A stretch of DNA of 64,000 nucleotides, taken from an uncultured Gammaproteobacteria bacterium. GTDB lineage: Bacteria; Pseudomonadota; Gammaproteobacteria; Arenicellales; UBA868. Position numbers and translations under genes: made by a program. The DNA is taken from contig CAJQRU010000019.1 in assembly GCA_905612355.1 (NCBI GenBank), positions 20,877 through 84,876 on the forward strand, in the 5' to 3' direction. Shown piece after piece: positions 46,227 to 54,830 of this stretch (positions are counted from its first letter, which is position 1; each line of letters begins with the position of its first letter). The notes under the pieces were generated by a model, which worked only from the letters and a program-made list of their open reading frames with translations, was not told where the DNA came from and made no database searches.

Positions 46227-46484
46227 TTAGTTAGTGATTTTTCGAACTAGATCGTGAATTTCCTCGTCGTCTAATACTCTCCGAAGATTCTGCATCTCCT
46301 CCTTCACGGCCTGCAGAATAGGTTCAACAAACTGCAGATCGACATTGATTTCTAGCTCTATTAATTTGTCGAGCATGGTATATGGCCCGCTATCAAAAGT
46401 GACATCCCATCTTCTTTCATTCCCAACCAGTGATGGCTCGATACACCAGTGAATAAGGGGGTCGACTTTTAATTCCTGGATCAC
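46227..46484 (-). CDS. Conserved small protein of unknown function in the catabolic operon
   Basis: 85-aa acidic soluble protein, predicted mostly helical (LQFVEPILQAVKEEMQNLRR near the end). No family recognised. It starts 4 bases after the stop of the HMGL-like gene and precedes TctB, so it is embedded in the operon and surely co-expressed. A role as a small partner of the HMGL-like enzyme is a reasonable inference from position, not from sequence. Confidence 0.6.
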   Translation of the reverse strand: MIQELKVDPLIHWCIEPSLVGNERRWDVTFDSGPYTMLDKLIELEINVDLQFVEPILQAVKEEMQNLRRVLDDEEIHDLVRKITN

Positions 46485-46488
46485 AAAT

Positions 46489-47571
46489 TCAGTTCCCCCC
46501 CCAGTTGAACACTTCCCGGCCTGTCACAGGATTATTCCAGGCGACTTTATACCCTACGATTTCTTCGGCCAGTCTCGCCAGGGGCGTCAGTGTTTCTAGC
46601 GCTATCCCGGTTTTGACTCCATACAGAGCCTCAAGCGTCAATGCAGTTGCCGCAAGGTCTGCCTGTCCAGATGCGGAGCAGTAGCCGTTGACCGAGACCT
46701 CTAGGACACTCGCGCCGGCCTTAGCAGAAGCCATCGCGGTGGCCACCGCGAGATCAAACATATTGTGCGTATGAACGCCGATGATTGAGCTTGGTGCATG
46801 TTTTCTCACTAGGCCAACCATATGCGCATAGGCTTCCGGGCCCATTCCACTGCCACCATCGTAAAGCATGATTTCTGGTGCAGCTATCTGGTGCATCGCT
46901 TGCGAATAGGTAATGACATATTCTTCGGGCGCGAAAGAGATTTGATTTAAACCGACTGACACCCTTACGCCTGACGCATTCCCATGCTCTACCAAAGGTG
47001 CAACTCGCTGTATCTGGTCGTCCACGTTCTTCGGTAAATTAAGGTCGTTTCGCCAATCTTCACCATTCCACGCCTTCCGATAGACGTCGGAGAACATCGC
47101 GGCGGCTTCGACGTAGGGAGCAGACCAGAACTGGACAGAATCAATGCCTGTTTCGTTGGCTAGATCGATATCTTCTTTAGAGCGTAAGCCGCCATACACC
47201 ACCTCGCACTTTGGGTTAATGTCCTTGATTAACTTTATATCTGACTTGATCTGATCGTGTTCCCGCCCTCGACCAAAGGCGCCGATTTGTATCGATGGGA
47301 CTCCTGATTCGACCACTGCTCGAAGCAGTCGTAAGCGATGATCGGGGGGTAACACAACGCCCGGCATCTGTTCAGTGGTGCGAACAGTGATGTCTCTTAG
47401 CGTAACCTCCGCTGGAAATGTTCCCTGGAGTACATCTGTTCTCCGGTTAAGGTGGCTGACCATCCATTTGCCCGGTTCATATGCACCAGGCTCGCGATAT
47501 TTCCCCAATGCCGATTGAAAATATTCGACTTCTTCTTGTTTGAAGACTGGAATTTCGGGAATTGTGGGCAT
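46489..47571 (-). CDS. HMG-CoA lyase-like / pyruvate-carboxyltransferase-fold protein
   Basis: 360-aa TIM-barrel aldolase or lyase of the DRE-TIM group. EVTLRDITVRTTEQMPG matches the LRDG/QxxG start with variation (ITVRTTEQ), VHTHNMFDLAVATAM carries the metal HxH/N, and VNGYCSASGQADLAATAL is the glycine loop. An N-terminal extension of about 50 residues precedes the barrel. The Arg/Asp catalytic positions are kept (RD in LRD). Follows tctC after a terminator and starts the downstream block. Reaction (retro-Claisen/aldol or condensation) and substrate unknown. Confidence 0.8.
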   Translation of the reverse strand: MPTIPEIPVFKQEEVEYFQSALGKYREPGAYEPGKWMVSHLNRRTDVLQGTFPAEVTLRDITVRTTEQMPGVVLPPDHRLRLLRAVVESGVPSIQIGAFGRGREHDQIKSDIKLIKDINPKCEVVYGGLRSKEDIDLANETGIDSVQFWSAPYVEAAAMFSDVYRKAWNGEDWRNDLNLPKNVDDQIQRVAPLVEHGNASGVRVSVGLNQISFAPEEYVITYSQAMHQIAAPEIMLYDGGSGMGPEAYAHMVGLVRKHAPSSIIGVHTHNMFDLAVATAMASAKAGASVLEVSVNGYCSASGQADLAATALTLEALYGVKTGIALETLTPLARLAEEIVGYKVAWNNPVTGREVFNWGGN

Positions 47572-47645
47572 TTACTCATCTCCGAGAACAACGGTTACGT
47601 TCAAATAATGCCTGGATGTTTGTGGTTTCATCCTTTACAAAAAAA

Positions 47646-47668
47646 CCCCGCTCAACGCTTGAACGGGG
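47646..47668 (-). terminator. Intrinsic terminator / attenuator after tctC
   Basis: In minus-strand RNA, CCCCGUUCAAGCGUUGAGCGGGG forms a 10-bp stem with one U-G pair around GCG, followed by seven U. The plus strand would have a C/A mismatch there. It lies just downstream of tctC and upstream of the HMGL-like gene, so it limits read-through and raises TctC relative to the downstream operon. Confidence 0.85.
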
Positions 47669-47689
47669 CTTAATGGTGGACCAAAATGG

Positions 47690-48667
47690 CTAGTTTTTGC
47701 TTAGACCAAGACCTTTAAGAATTGAGGCATTAGCGGCATATTCGGCAATGATTTTCTTTTTGAAATCATCTGACGTACTACCGATTGGAATTTCACCTCT
47801 CTTTTTAAGATAAGTGGTGACAACTTCTGCATGAGTGGCTTTGGCAAACGCTTTCTGCAGGATCGCGAGTCGATCGGCAGGCAGACCCGCAGGTCCGACC
47901 ACTCCGCGAAACAATTCCGTAGCTTTATCAGCAAGTCCTAAATCACCTGCACTGGAAGTGTCGGGCAAAGCACTACTACGCTGTGCCGTCGTGACCAGTA
48001 CGCATCTCGCCTTGCCAGCTTTAACGTGGCCTAGAATTGGAGGAATACTTCCACCATAGATATCCACGTGGCCGCCTAGAAAGTTTTTCAGAGTCTCCCC
48101 GGCACCACCGAAGGGCACTGCCCGAAGTTTCATGCCCAATGGTTGGAATATTCTCTCTCCAGCAAGTTGCACTGTTGCGCCGATGCCATCGTTACCATAG
48201 GTGTATTTGTTCGGATTCGCCTTGATGTGATCAACAAATTCCTGTCCAGTTTTGGCTGGAAAATCTGGTTGCACACAGAAAATTAATGGCGTACCCCCAG
48301 TAACTTGAGTGATCGGTGTTAAATCCGACGTCTTGTAGGGCACATTCATGGTGTGCGGGACGATCGTCAACGGTGCGTTCCAGACATAGGCCAGTGTGTA
48401 GCCGTCTGGCTTGACCTGCGTAAGCACAGACATTCCAATACTACCGCCCGCCCCAGGTTTGTTTACCACCACAACTTTCTGGCCTAACACTTTTTCCGCC
48501 GCCTCTGCCAATTTACGACCTGTCATGTCGGTGCCACCGCCGGGAGGCGTGGGTACGATCAGTTTAATTGGACGATCTGGAAACTCGGCTTGGGCTGTCC
48601 ACGGAATCGCAGAAAGCCAAACTGCACTAACGATAAACAAAAGAGCCTTACGAATGATGCTGCCCAT
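47690..48667 (-). CDS. tctC: Tripartite tricarboxylate transporter binding protein TctC (Bug family)
   Basis: 325-aa exported receptor with signal peptide (MGSIIRKALLFIVSAVWLSA, cleavage after AQA). The mature N-terminus EFPDRPIKLIVPTPPGGGTD is the Bug-family signature, followed by VNKPGAGGSIGM and KFDVIPFGG-type (here LRAVPFGGAGETLKNF). It binds a carboxylate in the periplasm and delivers it to TctAB. First gene of the block; ends at a strong terminator. The 218-base region upstream should hold the operon promoter. Confidence 0.94.
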   Translation of the reverse strand: MGSIIRKALLFIVSAVWLSAIPWTAQAEFPDRPIKLIVPTPPGGGTDMTGRKLAEAAEKVLGQKVVVVNKPGAGGSIGMSVLTQVKPDGYTLAYVWNAPLTIVPHTMNVPYKTSDLTPITQVTGGTPLIFCVQPDFPAKTGQEFVDHIKANPNKYTYGNDGIGATVQLAGERIFQPLGMKLRAVPFGGAGETLKNFLGGHVDIYGGSIPPILGHVKAGKARCVLVTTAQRSSALPDTSSAGDLGLADKATELFRGVVGPAGLPADRLAILQKAFAKATHAEVVTTYLKKRGEIPIGSTSDDFKKKIIAEYAANASILKGLGLSKN

Positions 48668-48885
48668 AACTCCCCCTAATCTATTTTTGATGATGTGTAA
48701 AAACGTTATCTCCCTACGGTTATTAAAATCACGCCAGGAGATAGGGCGTCATAATTGCAAAAAGAAACGTTAAGCACAAGTTTTTGATAGCAGTTGAGGT
48801 GATCATTTCTCTAAACGTCGTGATGATAATTGTCACCGTAAAACGGCAGTGATCCTCGCCATTTTATTGCCGATTCAATCATAGG

Positions 48886-49833
48886 TCATTGATTTGGTGA
48901 GTCGATGGTTCCTTGCGGCCCTGTTGATGCGCCGGCATGACCGGTTGCTCGAGGAAATTGTTTTTCCATACTCTCAATTTCGTTGAAACCGACGAGTTGA
49001 TTTAATTCTTCAAAGGAAACGCAAAGGTCAGGCCGGTCAACCACCATGCCCGTGTTAAGTGATTCTTGTAAAGCCGAGATCGCGTGTTTCATCCCCATAA
49101 TCGCTGCCGCGGTTAGCAATCGCGGGAAAATGACTAGTGCCACGCCCAGGTCTTCAAGTTCTTTTGCTGACATCAATGCGGTTGTGGGTCGTTGGCGAAT
49201 TCCAAATCCCATGTTCACCGCCAGCGGTTTGTCCACATGTTTAATGACTGTTCGAATATCATCTTTAGTCAGTACAGCATCTGCAAACAGGAGATCTGCA
49301 CCCGCCTCAGAGTAAAGGTTCAGCCGGCGTATCGCTTCATCAATATTGTGCGTCGCATAGGCATCGGTACGGGCCATGACGACAAAGTTTGGGTTTTCAC
49401 GTGCGTCGGCAGCGGCACGGAGTTTTTCAGCCATTTCTTCCGCTTCGATGACAGCTTTTCCAACCATATGGCCGCAGCGTTTCGGCCAAACTTGATCTTC
49501 AATCATTAGTCCGGCTACGCCGATCCTTTCAAACGCCTGATAGGCGAAACGAACGTTGATTGCATTTCCATATCCTGTGTCTGCATCCGCTATTAATGGT
49601 AATGAACAACAATTGACTAACGGAGATGAAAACTTGAGATTGTCTTCGAGGCCCATGATTCCAACATCGGCCCATCCTAGGTGGCTTTCGCTGAGACCGG
49701 CACCGCTGATATAGCCGGCCTTAAACCCGTTCTTTTCCACCATCCGAGCGCTGAATCCGTCGAATATGCCAGGTAGCACTGCGATTTCAGGGGCTTCGAT
49801 TAATGTTTTTAACTCTGTACAGAAATCCTTCAT
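48886..49833 (-). CDS. Isocitrate lyase / PEP mutase family lyase, second copy
   Basis: 315-aa ICL/PEPM superfamily protein: VLPGIFDGFSARMVEKNGFK, ISGAGLSESHLGWADVG, metal site IADADTGYGNAINV, MIEDQVWPKRCGHMVGK with the lyase loop KRCGH, and ARTDAYATHN. This is the classic carboxyvinyl-carboxyphosphonate mutase / 2-methylisocitrate lyase-like group. It is about 20% longer at the C-terminus than the copy at 37895. It stands at the far end of the locus; both copies flank the transporter and Hyu genes. Confidence 0.88.
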   Translation of the reverse strand: MKDFCTELKTLIEAPEIAVLPGIFDGFSARMVEKNGFKAGYISGAGLSESHLGWADVGIMGLEDNLKFSSPLVNCCSLPLIADADTGYGNAINVRFAYQAFERIGVAGLMIEDQVWPKRCGHMVGKAVIEAEEMAEKLRAAADARENPNFVVMARTDAYATHNIDEAIRRLNLYSEAGADLLFADAVLTKDDIRTVIKHVDKPLAVNMGFGIRQRPTTALMSAKELEDLGVALVIFPRLLTAAAIMGMKHAISALQESLNTGMVVDRPDLCVSFEELNQLVGFNEIESMEKQFPRATGHAGASTGPQGTIDSPNQ

Positions 49834-50242
49834 GGTATTTTCTCCGACGAAATTTTTCTAGGTATGAACTATCGACTCACTATCAAGACGGCATAAGTGT
49901 CATGACGAGTACACATCCGGTTGCGAATACATTTCCCTACCAGGATCGGGAAACCTAACATGGACTTGTTTGGACGATGCACTTCTATATAGGCAGTCGG
50001 CGTTAATGGGATGCTCGACCATAACATTATCGCCATGCTGAGTGCATAGGGTGCACGACAGTCACGGAACAACTTCACGATGCAGTCCGTAAGGTGAATT
50101 TCACTTAGTCACAATTGGCTCACACTAGCCATCACGTTGATAATGGCGTCGTTGATCCTGAGTAACAATTAATGAATGGGTGTCTGAAGCCGACGGGCAG
50201 TGGGGTCACGACATCTTTGCGATAGAGTTCCTGCGGTTTTTA
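49834..50242. other. Intergenic region, no supported gene
   Basis: About 400 bases between the lyase gene and the MFS remnant. A 69-codon minus-strand frame at 49869-50078 has no recognisable features. No repeat, tRNA or transposase remnant seen. Confidence 0.45.
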
Positions 50243-51034
50243 TTATATGGACCGTTTGGCGAGAACCCGAGATGGCAGCCGGTTTGCCAATACGCTCGCC
50301 AGAGCCGCAACGCTGGCAAGGTACAGGAATGCCCACTGAAATGATTCGACGGTGGGAGTGGCCGAATTTTGGCTGGTGATAATCGCAACGACGATGGCAA
50401 CGCCGATCGCGCCAGAAAGTTGTCGAGCAGTTTGGGAGACTGCGCCCGCGACGCTGAAATGCATTGAGTGAACCTGAGAAACACCTGCGCCAGCTAGAAT
50501 GGGTGGCCCTGCTCCGATACCGGTTCCAACCAGTAGAAGTCCAGGGACTAGATCAATGAGGTAATCCGGGTCGGTTTCGGCCCTCGCACGCAGCCACAGC
50601 GAACCCAGTGTGAACAGAAGCATGCCTGGAATGGCGATGGCCCGGAAGCCGAAGCGATCAGCAAGATGCCCGGAGAGATTGGATGACACAGTCGCTGCAA
50701 TCGGCAACATGCTGATCGCAAGTCCCGCCTGGAGGGTGGTGTAATTGGCAATCTGGGCGAGGTATAACACCAGGGTCAGGATCATCGAGAAAAATCCGAG
50801 ACCGAACACAAACGTCGCAAGGGCTGCGATACGAAACGAGGGAATAGAGAGAAGCGCTTTGGGGACGATAGGGTCGGAGTGTTTTGAGATGCGACGCGCC
50901 ACAACGATGATGGACACGACCGTTGACGCGAACAGGTGGCTCCTAGGACTTGCCATGCCCGTTTGGAGATGTGAGTTGAGTGCGGTTTGGATGGACGTGT
51001 GGTCACTTTCTTCATAATGCCTAGTGCTTAGCAA
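50243..51034 (-). pseudogene. C-terminal half of a DHA2-type MFS exporter
   Basis: The frame contains the last six or seven spans of an EmrB/QacA-like transporter, from SPRSHLFASTVVSIIVV and SIPSFRIAALATFVFGLGFF to GAVSQTARQLSGAIGVAIVV. The first half (spans 1-7) is missing and replaced by about 40 residues without family character (MLSTRHYEESDHTSIQ). A working MFS needs both halves, so I call it a truncated remnant. The open frame could still be expressed. Confidence 0.65.
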
Positions 51035-51089
51035 TGTTGACCGTGTCGGCGGTGGCGCCGGCGCCCGGTCTGATAGAGGTGGAAAAGCC

Positions 51090-52256
51090 CTAATGCAACT
51101 TTACTGTGAAATCATGGAGTGCTATGGCTAGACTAGAAAGCAGCCCAAATCCGATCGCGACCGCAAGAGCTGTCGAATAGGTTCCTGTTTGGTCGAATAA
51201 TAAACCGGCCAGCCACGGCCCTAGAAAGCCAGCCGCTCCCCAAGCAGTAAAAATTCGTCCGTAAATGCGCGGGCTGTTCCAGATACCGAACATTTGAGTG
51301 ATAGTGGCTGGATATGCTGTCACGATTGCGCCGTAGATGAAACCGATCATCCCCAAGCACAGTAGCAGTAATACAATGTTGCTCTGTAAGGCAAGAACCA
51401 TTAGTGCCGTAGCGGAGATCATGGGTAGGTAGGTCAGTAGTTTTACTGACGTTACGTGATCTGCTAACCAACCGCCGGCGAAACTGCCAGCCATACCGCA
51501 GATGGAGACAATCGCAGGAGTGACCCAATGGGCGGCACTGAAACCGTGTGTCTTTGATATTTCGGCGGCGTGACCAAAGACTATGAGGCCACCAGCGACA
51601 GCTGTCCCGTAACCAACCCAAAGGAGTATGTATTGACGCAATAACACTGTGCATCTCACTTCTTCTGGGCGCGCGCCCTCGAATCTGGCATTCACCCGAT
51701 GCAGAAGTTGGACACAAATGCGTCTCCCTATGAGTAGGCTTACTGATAACACCAGCATGGCCGATCTGAAGCCATCGAGTGACATTGCCCAAGTAAATAT
51801 CGCAGGTGAAATGGTGCTTCCCAACGCATAACTGGCTGTGACAATTCCCATAGAAATGCCTTCACGTCCTGGATTCAATTGAGCGGCTATCTGTAATCCA
51901 AATGCATAGCCGAGTCCGTTTGCTACTCCAAATAGCAGTCCGTAACCAAGCCAGACATAGGCAAGTGCTGGCGCAAAGGCAGACATCAAAGTCCCCATTG
52001 AAGCCAAGAGGCAGGTTGCGGAAATGAGATGGGCGGCAGACCATCGGGAAAATACTCGGTGGCCAAAAAAAACCGCAAGGGTGATTGAGACGAGCGCCAG
52101 AGAGTAAGTCAGGCTGACCGATGACCTAGATGTGTGAAATGCTTCTTCCAGGGGTACAAGAAATACCGAGAATGAGTGAACAGAACCGAGCATCATTGCC
52201 ACAATGGAAACGGAAAGTAATACGGCACCAGCAGGATTGCTTATGGAGAAACGCAT
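51090..52256 (-). CDS. MFS transporter (MCT/OFA-like)
   Basis: 388-aa, about 12 spans. Family-like features: SVFLVPLEEAFHTSRSSVSL near span 1-2, FGHRVFSRWSAAHLI in place of motif A, GGWLADHVTSVKLL as the second-half counterpart, and PRIYGRIFTAWGAAGFLGPW near span 11. It resembles oxalate/formate-type carriers and plant- or archaeal-type MCTs. A single minus-strand gene next to the truncated MFS, but not derived from it. Substrate unknown. Confidence 0.85.
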   Translation of the reverse strand: MRFSISNPAGAVLLSVSIVAMMLGSVHSFSVFLVPLEEAFHTSRSSVSLTYSLALVSITLAVFFGHRVFSRWSAAHLISATCLLASMGTLMSAFAPALAYVWLGYGLLFGVANGLGYAFGLQIAAQLNPGREGISMGIVTASYALGSTISPAIFTWAMSLDGFRSAMLVLSVSLLIGRRICVQLLHRVNARFEGARPEEVRCTVLLRQYILLWVGYGTAVAGGLIVFGHAAEISKTHGFSAAHWVTPAIVSICGMAGSFAGGWLADHVTSVKLLTYLPMISATALMVLALQSNIVLLLLCLGMIGFIYGAIVTAYPATITQMFGIWNSPRIYGRIFTAWGAAGFLGPWLAGLLFDQTGTYSTALAVAIGFGLLSSLAIALHDFTVKLH

Positions 52257-52455
52257 ACTCGGACGCTTGTTCTCACTATAGTGTTAATGCGTTGGTAGGA
52301 TGGTGAACAAAGATAACATCGCACGTCGGTTTATCATGTGCTCTAGGATTAAACGCGAACCGGAGTTGGCTAGGATTTCGTCCCGCTACCCACACGACTC
52401 CCTGGGGGACATCGTTATCTACCCGTATTCGTCTCGCCGTTTCATTACATAAGTG

Positions 52456-53322
52456 CTAGTTTGGGCGTGGATCGGTTGGGGCACGCTTGCGGGCTAGGAA
52501 ACGCCCGCCACCGAGTTCGCCCGAGGTATACAGTTTGACGAAGAAACTGTACGCACGATCCCATTTCTCAAAATGCGCATCACCAAATCTCGCAACCGTT
52601 TGATCCTTGAGGCTGCGGTACATGATCAGACGTTCGACTAGAATTTGCGCCCACTCTTCACTTAAATCCTCTGCTTTTTTTAACAGGCAACCGTTGGCTT
52701 CGAGCAGTACTTGGTAGCCATTGAGCGTGTCGAGTTCCAAGAACGCCATCTCTTGGCGTAGGCGTTTTCTCACAGTGGTCGTCATGCTGGTTGTTGCGAG
52801 GATGTCTGTAAATGCAATCAGCCCACCTGGTTTAAGAAGGCGGACGCACTCGGTCAGTAGCCGCGGTTTATCGGGAATGTGACAAAACGCTTCTTGGGCG
52901 ATAAGCGCATCAAATTCATCACTAGGCAAGGCGCTGGAGTGTGCGTTGGCACGATAAAAAGAAACTTTCTCTTCTAGTCCGACCATCTCGGTCAATCTGA
53001 CAGCACCGTCCACGCGACTTTGGTTCAGGTCGATGCCAGTGACGCAGCTGCCGTAATGATAAGCAAGGTAACGGGCAGGGCCACCCAGTCCGCAGCACAC
53101 GTCTAGGATATGAGTTGATCTGCTTATATTCACTAACCGTGCGAGTGTGTCAGTTGCCGCAAGACCACCAAAATGATCTTGATCGTAGTCTTGCAGGATG
53201 CCTTGATCAACGGCGGACAGGTCGAATCCGTCTTGTACTAGTTTGTCCAGAACCTGTTTTTCACTGATCGGATGAGTATCGTAGAACTCCGTTACAAGTT
53301 CGAGGTGCGCGTTATTCGTCAT
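52456..53322 (-). CDS. SAM-dependent methyltransferase (class I)
   Basis: 288-aa Rossmann methyltransferase. Motif I is ILDVCCGLGGPARYLA (about residues 72-87), post-I is CVTGIDLNQSRVDGA, and a late EAFCHIPDKPRLLTECVRLL followed by KPGGLIAFTDIL is the UbiE/Coq5 and sarcosine/dimethylglycine-methyltransferase layout. The C-terminal region is larger than in UbiE. Methyl acceptor unknown. Upstream on the same strand are two tiny genes ending at a terminator. Confidence 0.85.
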   Translation of the reverse strand: MTNNAHLELVTEFYDTHPISEKQVLDKLVQDGFDLSAVDQGILQDYDQDHFGGLAATDTLARLVNISRSTHILDVCCGLGGPARYLAYHYGSCVTGIDLNQSRVDGAVRLTEMVGLEEKVSFYRANAHSSALPSDEFDALIAQEAFCHIPDKPRLLTECVRLLKPGGLIAFTDILATTSMTTTVRKRLRQEMAFLELDTLNGYQVLLEANGCLLKKAEDLSEEWAQILVERLIMYRSLKDQTVARFGDAHFEKWDRAYSFFVKLYTSGELGGGRFLARKRAPTDPRPN

Positions 53323-53386
53323 GATGGGTATAGTTTAGGGGACAGATCGAGGGAACGAGTGCTGCCCAATGTTTTTTTATTCTAAT

Positions 53387-53509
53387 TTATGGACAAGAAA
53401 GCTCCACCGAAGCGGAGCTGTTTTCGTAGTTAAATTCGCAACCTAACCAGCTCTCGACAAGCTCGGCTATAAATTCTGAGCGGTTCGCCAGTTTCCAAAA
53501 TTCAATCAT
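53387..53509 (-). CDS. Possible 40-aa protein coupled to the upstream membrane peptide
   Basis: ATG 53509 follows AAAGGAG at about 7-8 bases, a better SD than most genes here, and overlaps the end of the 45-aa gene by 8 bases (53502-53509). The product starts MIEFWKLANRSEFIAELVES, is amphipathic and ends VELSCP. The intrinsic terminator at 53400-53419 lies inside its last codons, which is unusual. No family recognised. Confidence 0.4.
   Translation of the reverse strand: MIEFWKLANRSEFIAELVESWLGCEFNYENSSASVELSCP
53400..53419 (-). terminator. UUCG-capped intrinsic terminator
   Basis: In minus-strand RNA, AGCUCCGC and GUGGAGCU pair (8 bp, one G-U) around a UUCG tetraloop, then UUUCUUGU. The plus strand has a mismatch in the stem. 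It ends the transcript of the two tiny genes. Confidence 0.75.
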
Positions 53510-53639
53510 CAGTGGGAGCTCCTTTTATCAAGGCATAAATAAACCGGCAGATAAAGATCCCACCGGCCAGTACTGCGGCACCGATCACGATGCCGAAGAC
53601 GGTTATCCAAATGACTCCCGCGACGTCCATAGGGGGCAT
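53502..53639 (-). CDS. 45-aa single-span membrane peptide
   Basis: From ATG 53639 (or ATG 53630) the frame gives one long hydrophobic helix, VIWITVFGIVIGAAVLAGG, followed by IFICRFIYALIKGAPTDD, with an N-terminal polar cap. This is the composition of a genuine small membrane protein. SD is weak (GAGCGG). It is directly followed by the 40-aa frame with its own strong SD and a terminator, so the two form a tiny transcription unit. Function unknown. Confidence 0.5.
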   Translation of the reverse strand: MPPMDVAGVIWITVFGIVIGAAVLAGGIFICRFIYALIKGAPTDD

Positions 53640-53768
53640 GTTACCGCTCAGTGTCGCCAACGTCCGAATTTTTCCATTGTTACGATAAGGGACAAGGGGG
53701 CGGGGGAGAACCCTGATACCTGGAACTCGTTTGGCTCGATCGAGAGCGATCTACGGAGGGTAATAGAT

Positions 53769-54536
53769 ATGTTCACACGTGCAATCGTGCGTAAGCCTTG
53801 TGAAGCAATGATCGATGGCATCTCCACGGCTGGGCTCGGACTTCCGGACTATGAGTTGGCATGTCGTCAGCATGCCGATTACGTAACAGGACTTGAGGGT
53901 TGTGGTCTAGCCGTGACAGTACTGCCCGCTGACCTCGAATATCCTGACGGTACATTTGTCGAAGACACTGCAATTATGTTGCCGAGTGGGGTAATTTTGA
54001 CCCGACCGGGTGCGATATCCCGGCGGGGTGAGGTAGAACGAATCCGGCCAACGCTTGAATCGTTATTCAACAATGTTTCGGTTATCGAATCGCCAGGAAC
54101 CTTGGAAGGAGGTGACGTGTTGATGGTCGGTTCACATTTCTATATAGGTATATCAGAAAGAACCAACCACGATGGTGCGAAACAGATGATTGGAATACTG
54201 GAAAAACACGGGTTAACCGGCACTATGGTTCATCTCAAAGAGATGCTGCATCTCAAAAGTGGGGTAAGTTATCTAGAGGGAGGTAATCTTCTGGTTTATG
54301 GAGAATTCGTTGCTAACCCAAAGTTTTCAAAGTTTCCAAAACTCCGAATAGATGAGAGTGAAGCATATGCTGCCAACAGTCTGTGGGTGAATGACACCGT
54401 ATTTGTTCCCCAGGGTTATCCGATGACAGCGCTTACAATTAAGTCGAAAGGTTATGTAGTGAAATTATTGGACGTCTCGGAGTTTCAGAAACTGGATGGA
54501 GGATTGAGCTGTCTCTCACTCCGGTTTTCGGGTTGA
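53769..54536 (+). CDS. Dimethylarginine dimethylaminohydrolase (DDAH)
   Basis: 255-aa guanidino-modifying enzyme: FVEDTAIMLPSG near residue 62, GTLEGGDVLMVG near 109, the active-site His in LHLKSGVSYLEGG, and the nucleophile Cys in GGLSCLSLRFS at the C-terminus. These are the bacterial DDAH signatures. The enzyme turns methylated arginines into citrulline and a methylamine. GGAGGG upstream fits ATG 53769. Single gene, immediately followed by the first tRNA-derived att block. Confidence 0.88.
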   Translation: MFTRAIVRKPCEAMIDGISTAGLGLPDYELACRQHADYVTGLEGCGLAVTVLPADLEYPDGTFVEDTAIMLPSGVILTRPGAISRRGEVERIRPTLESLFNNVSVIESPGTLEGGDVLMVGSHFYIGISERTNHDGAKQMIGILEKHGLTGTMVHLKEMLHLKSGVSYLEGGNLLVYGEFVANPKFSKFPKLRIDESEAYAANSLWVNDTVFVPQGYPMTALTIKSKGYVVKLLDVSEFQKLDGGLSCLSLRFSG

Positions 54537-54575
54537 TAGAAACAGTTTGTTCTGTTAGTTGGGGGCAGTGGGGCG

Positions 54576-54830
54576 ACCAGAGCCAGTAACGACTAGTGAA
54601 AATGGTCGGGGCGAGAGGATTCGAACCTCCGTTCCCTACTTCCCGAAGACAGTTACCTACCAGAAACCCCTTAAAACCCAGGCACCGACTCCACGCACAA
54701 GGACCTGAGGGGACCGGAAGGGACCCCGGTTCAGCACATTTTCAGCACACGGCTAAAGGGGTACCCACCCCCTTTGAAATTGATACCTATATAGATGTTG
54801 TACCCACACAGCTGAGGGAAATATAGGGTT
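54576..54830. repeat. Att-like block A1 (tRNA-Pro 3' half plus arm sites)
   Basis: About 255 bases repeated with high identity at 59794-60052, starting in the tRNA 3' flank (ACTAGTGAAAATGG). Order: flank; tRNA-Pro 3' half (minus strand, 54603-54652); about 50 bases; three 10-bp-phased units beginning GGAC (54701, 54711, 54721); TCAGCACA twice, 11 bp apart; then GGGGTACCCACCCCC and an AT-rich end. Read as the distal end of an integrated element. The following 54831-55374 is AT-rich to mixed, without a supported gene or recombinase remnant. Confidence 0.75.
54603..54652 (-). other. tRNA-Pro 3'-half fragment (degenerate)
   Basis: Read on the minus strand: a degraded anticodon arm with loop TTCGGGA (anticodon CGG), variable region, T-arm GGAGGTTCGAATCCTCT, then acceptor strand CGCCCCG and ACCA. 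D-arm and 5' acceptor are absent. This is the segment duplicated when tyrosine recombinases integrate at the anticodon loop of a tRNA gene. Confidence 0.8.

Noticed and set aside
54596..54826. 76-codon plus-strand frame over block A1
   Set aside because: It reads through the tRNA fragment and phased repeats in antisense; composition is explained by those elements.
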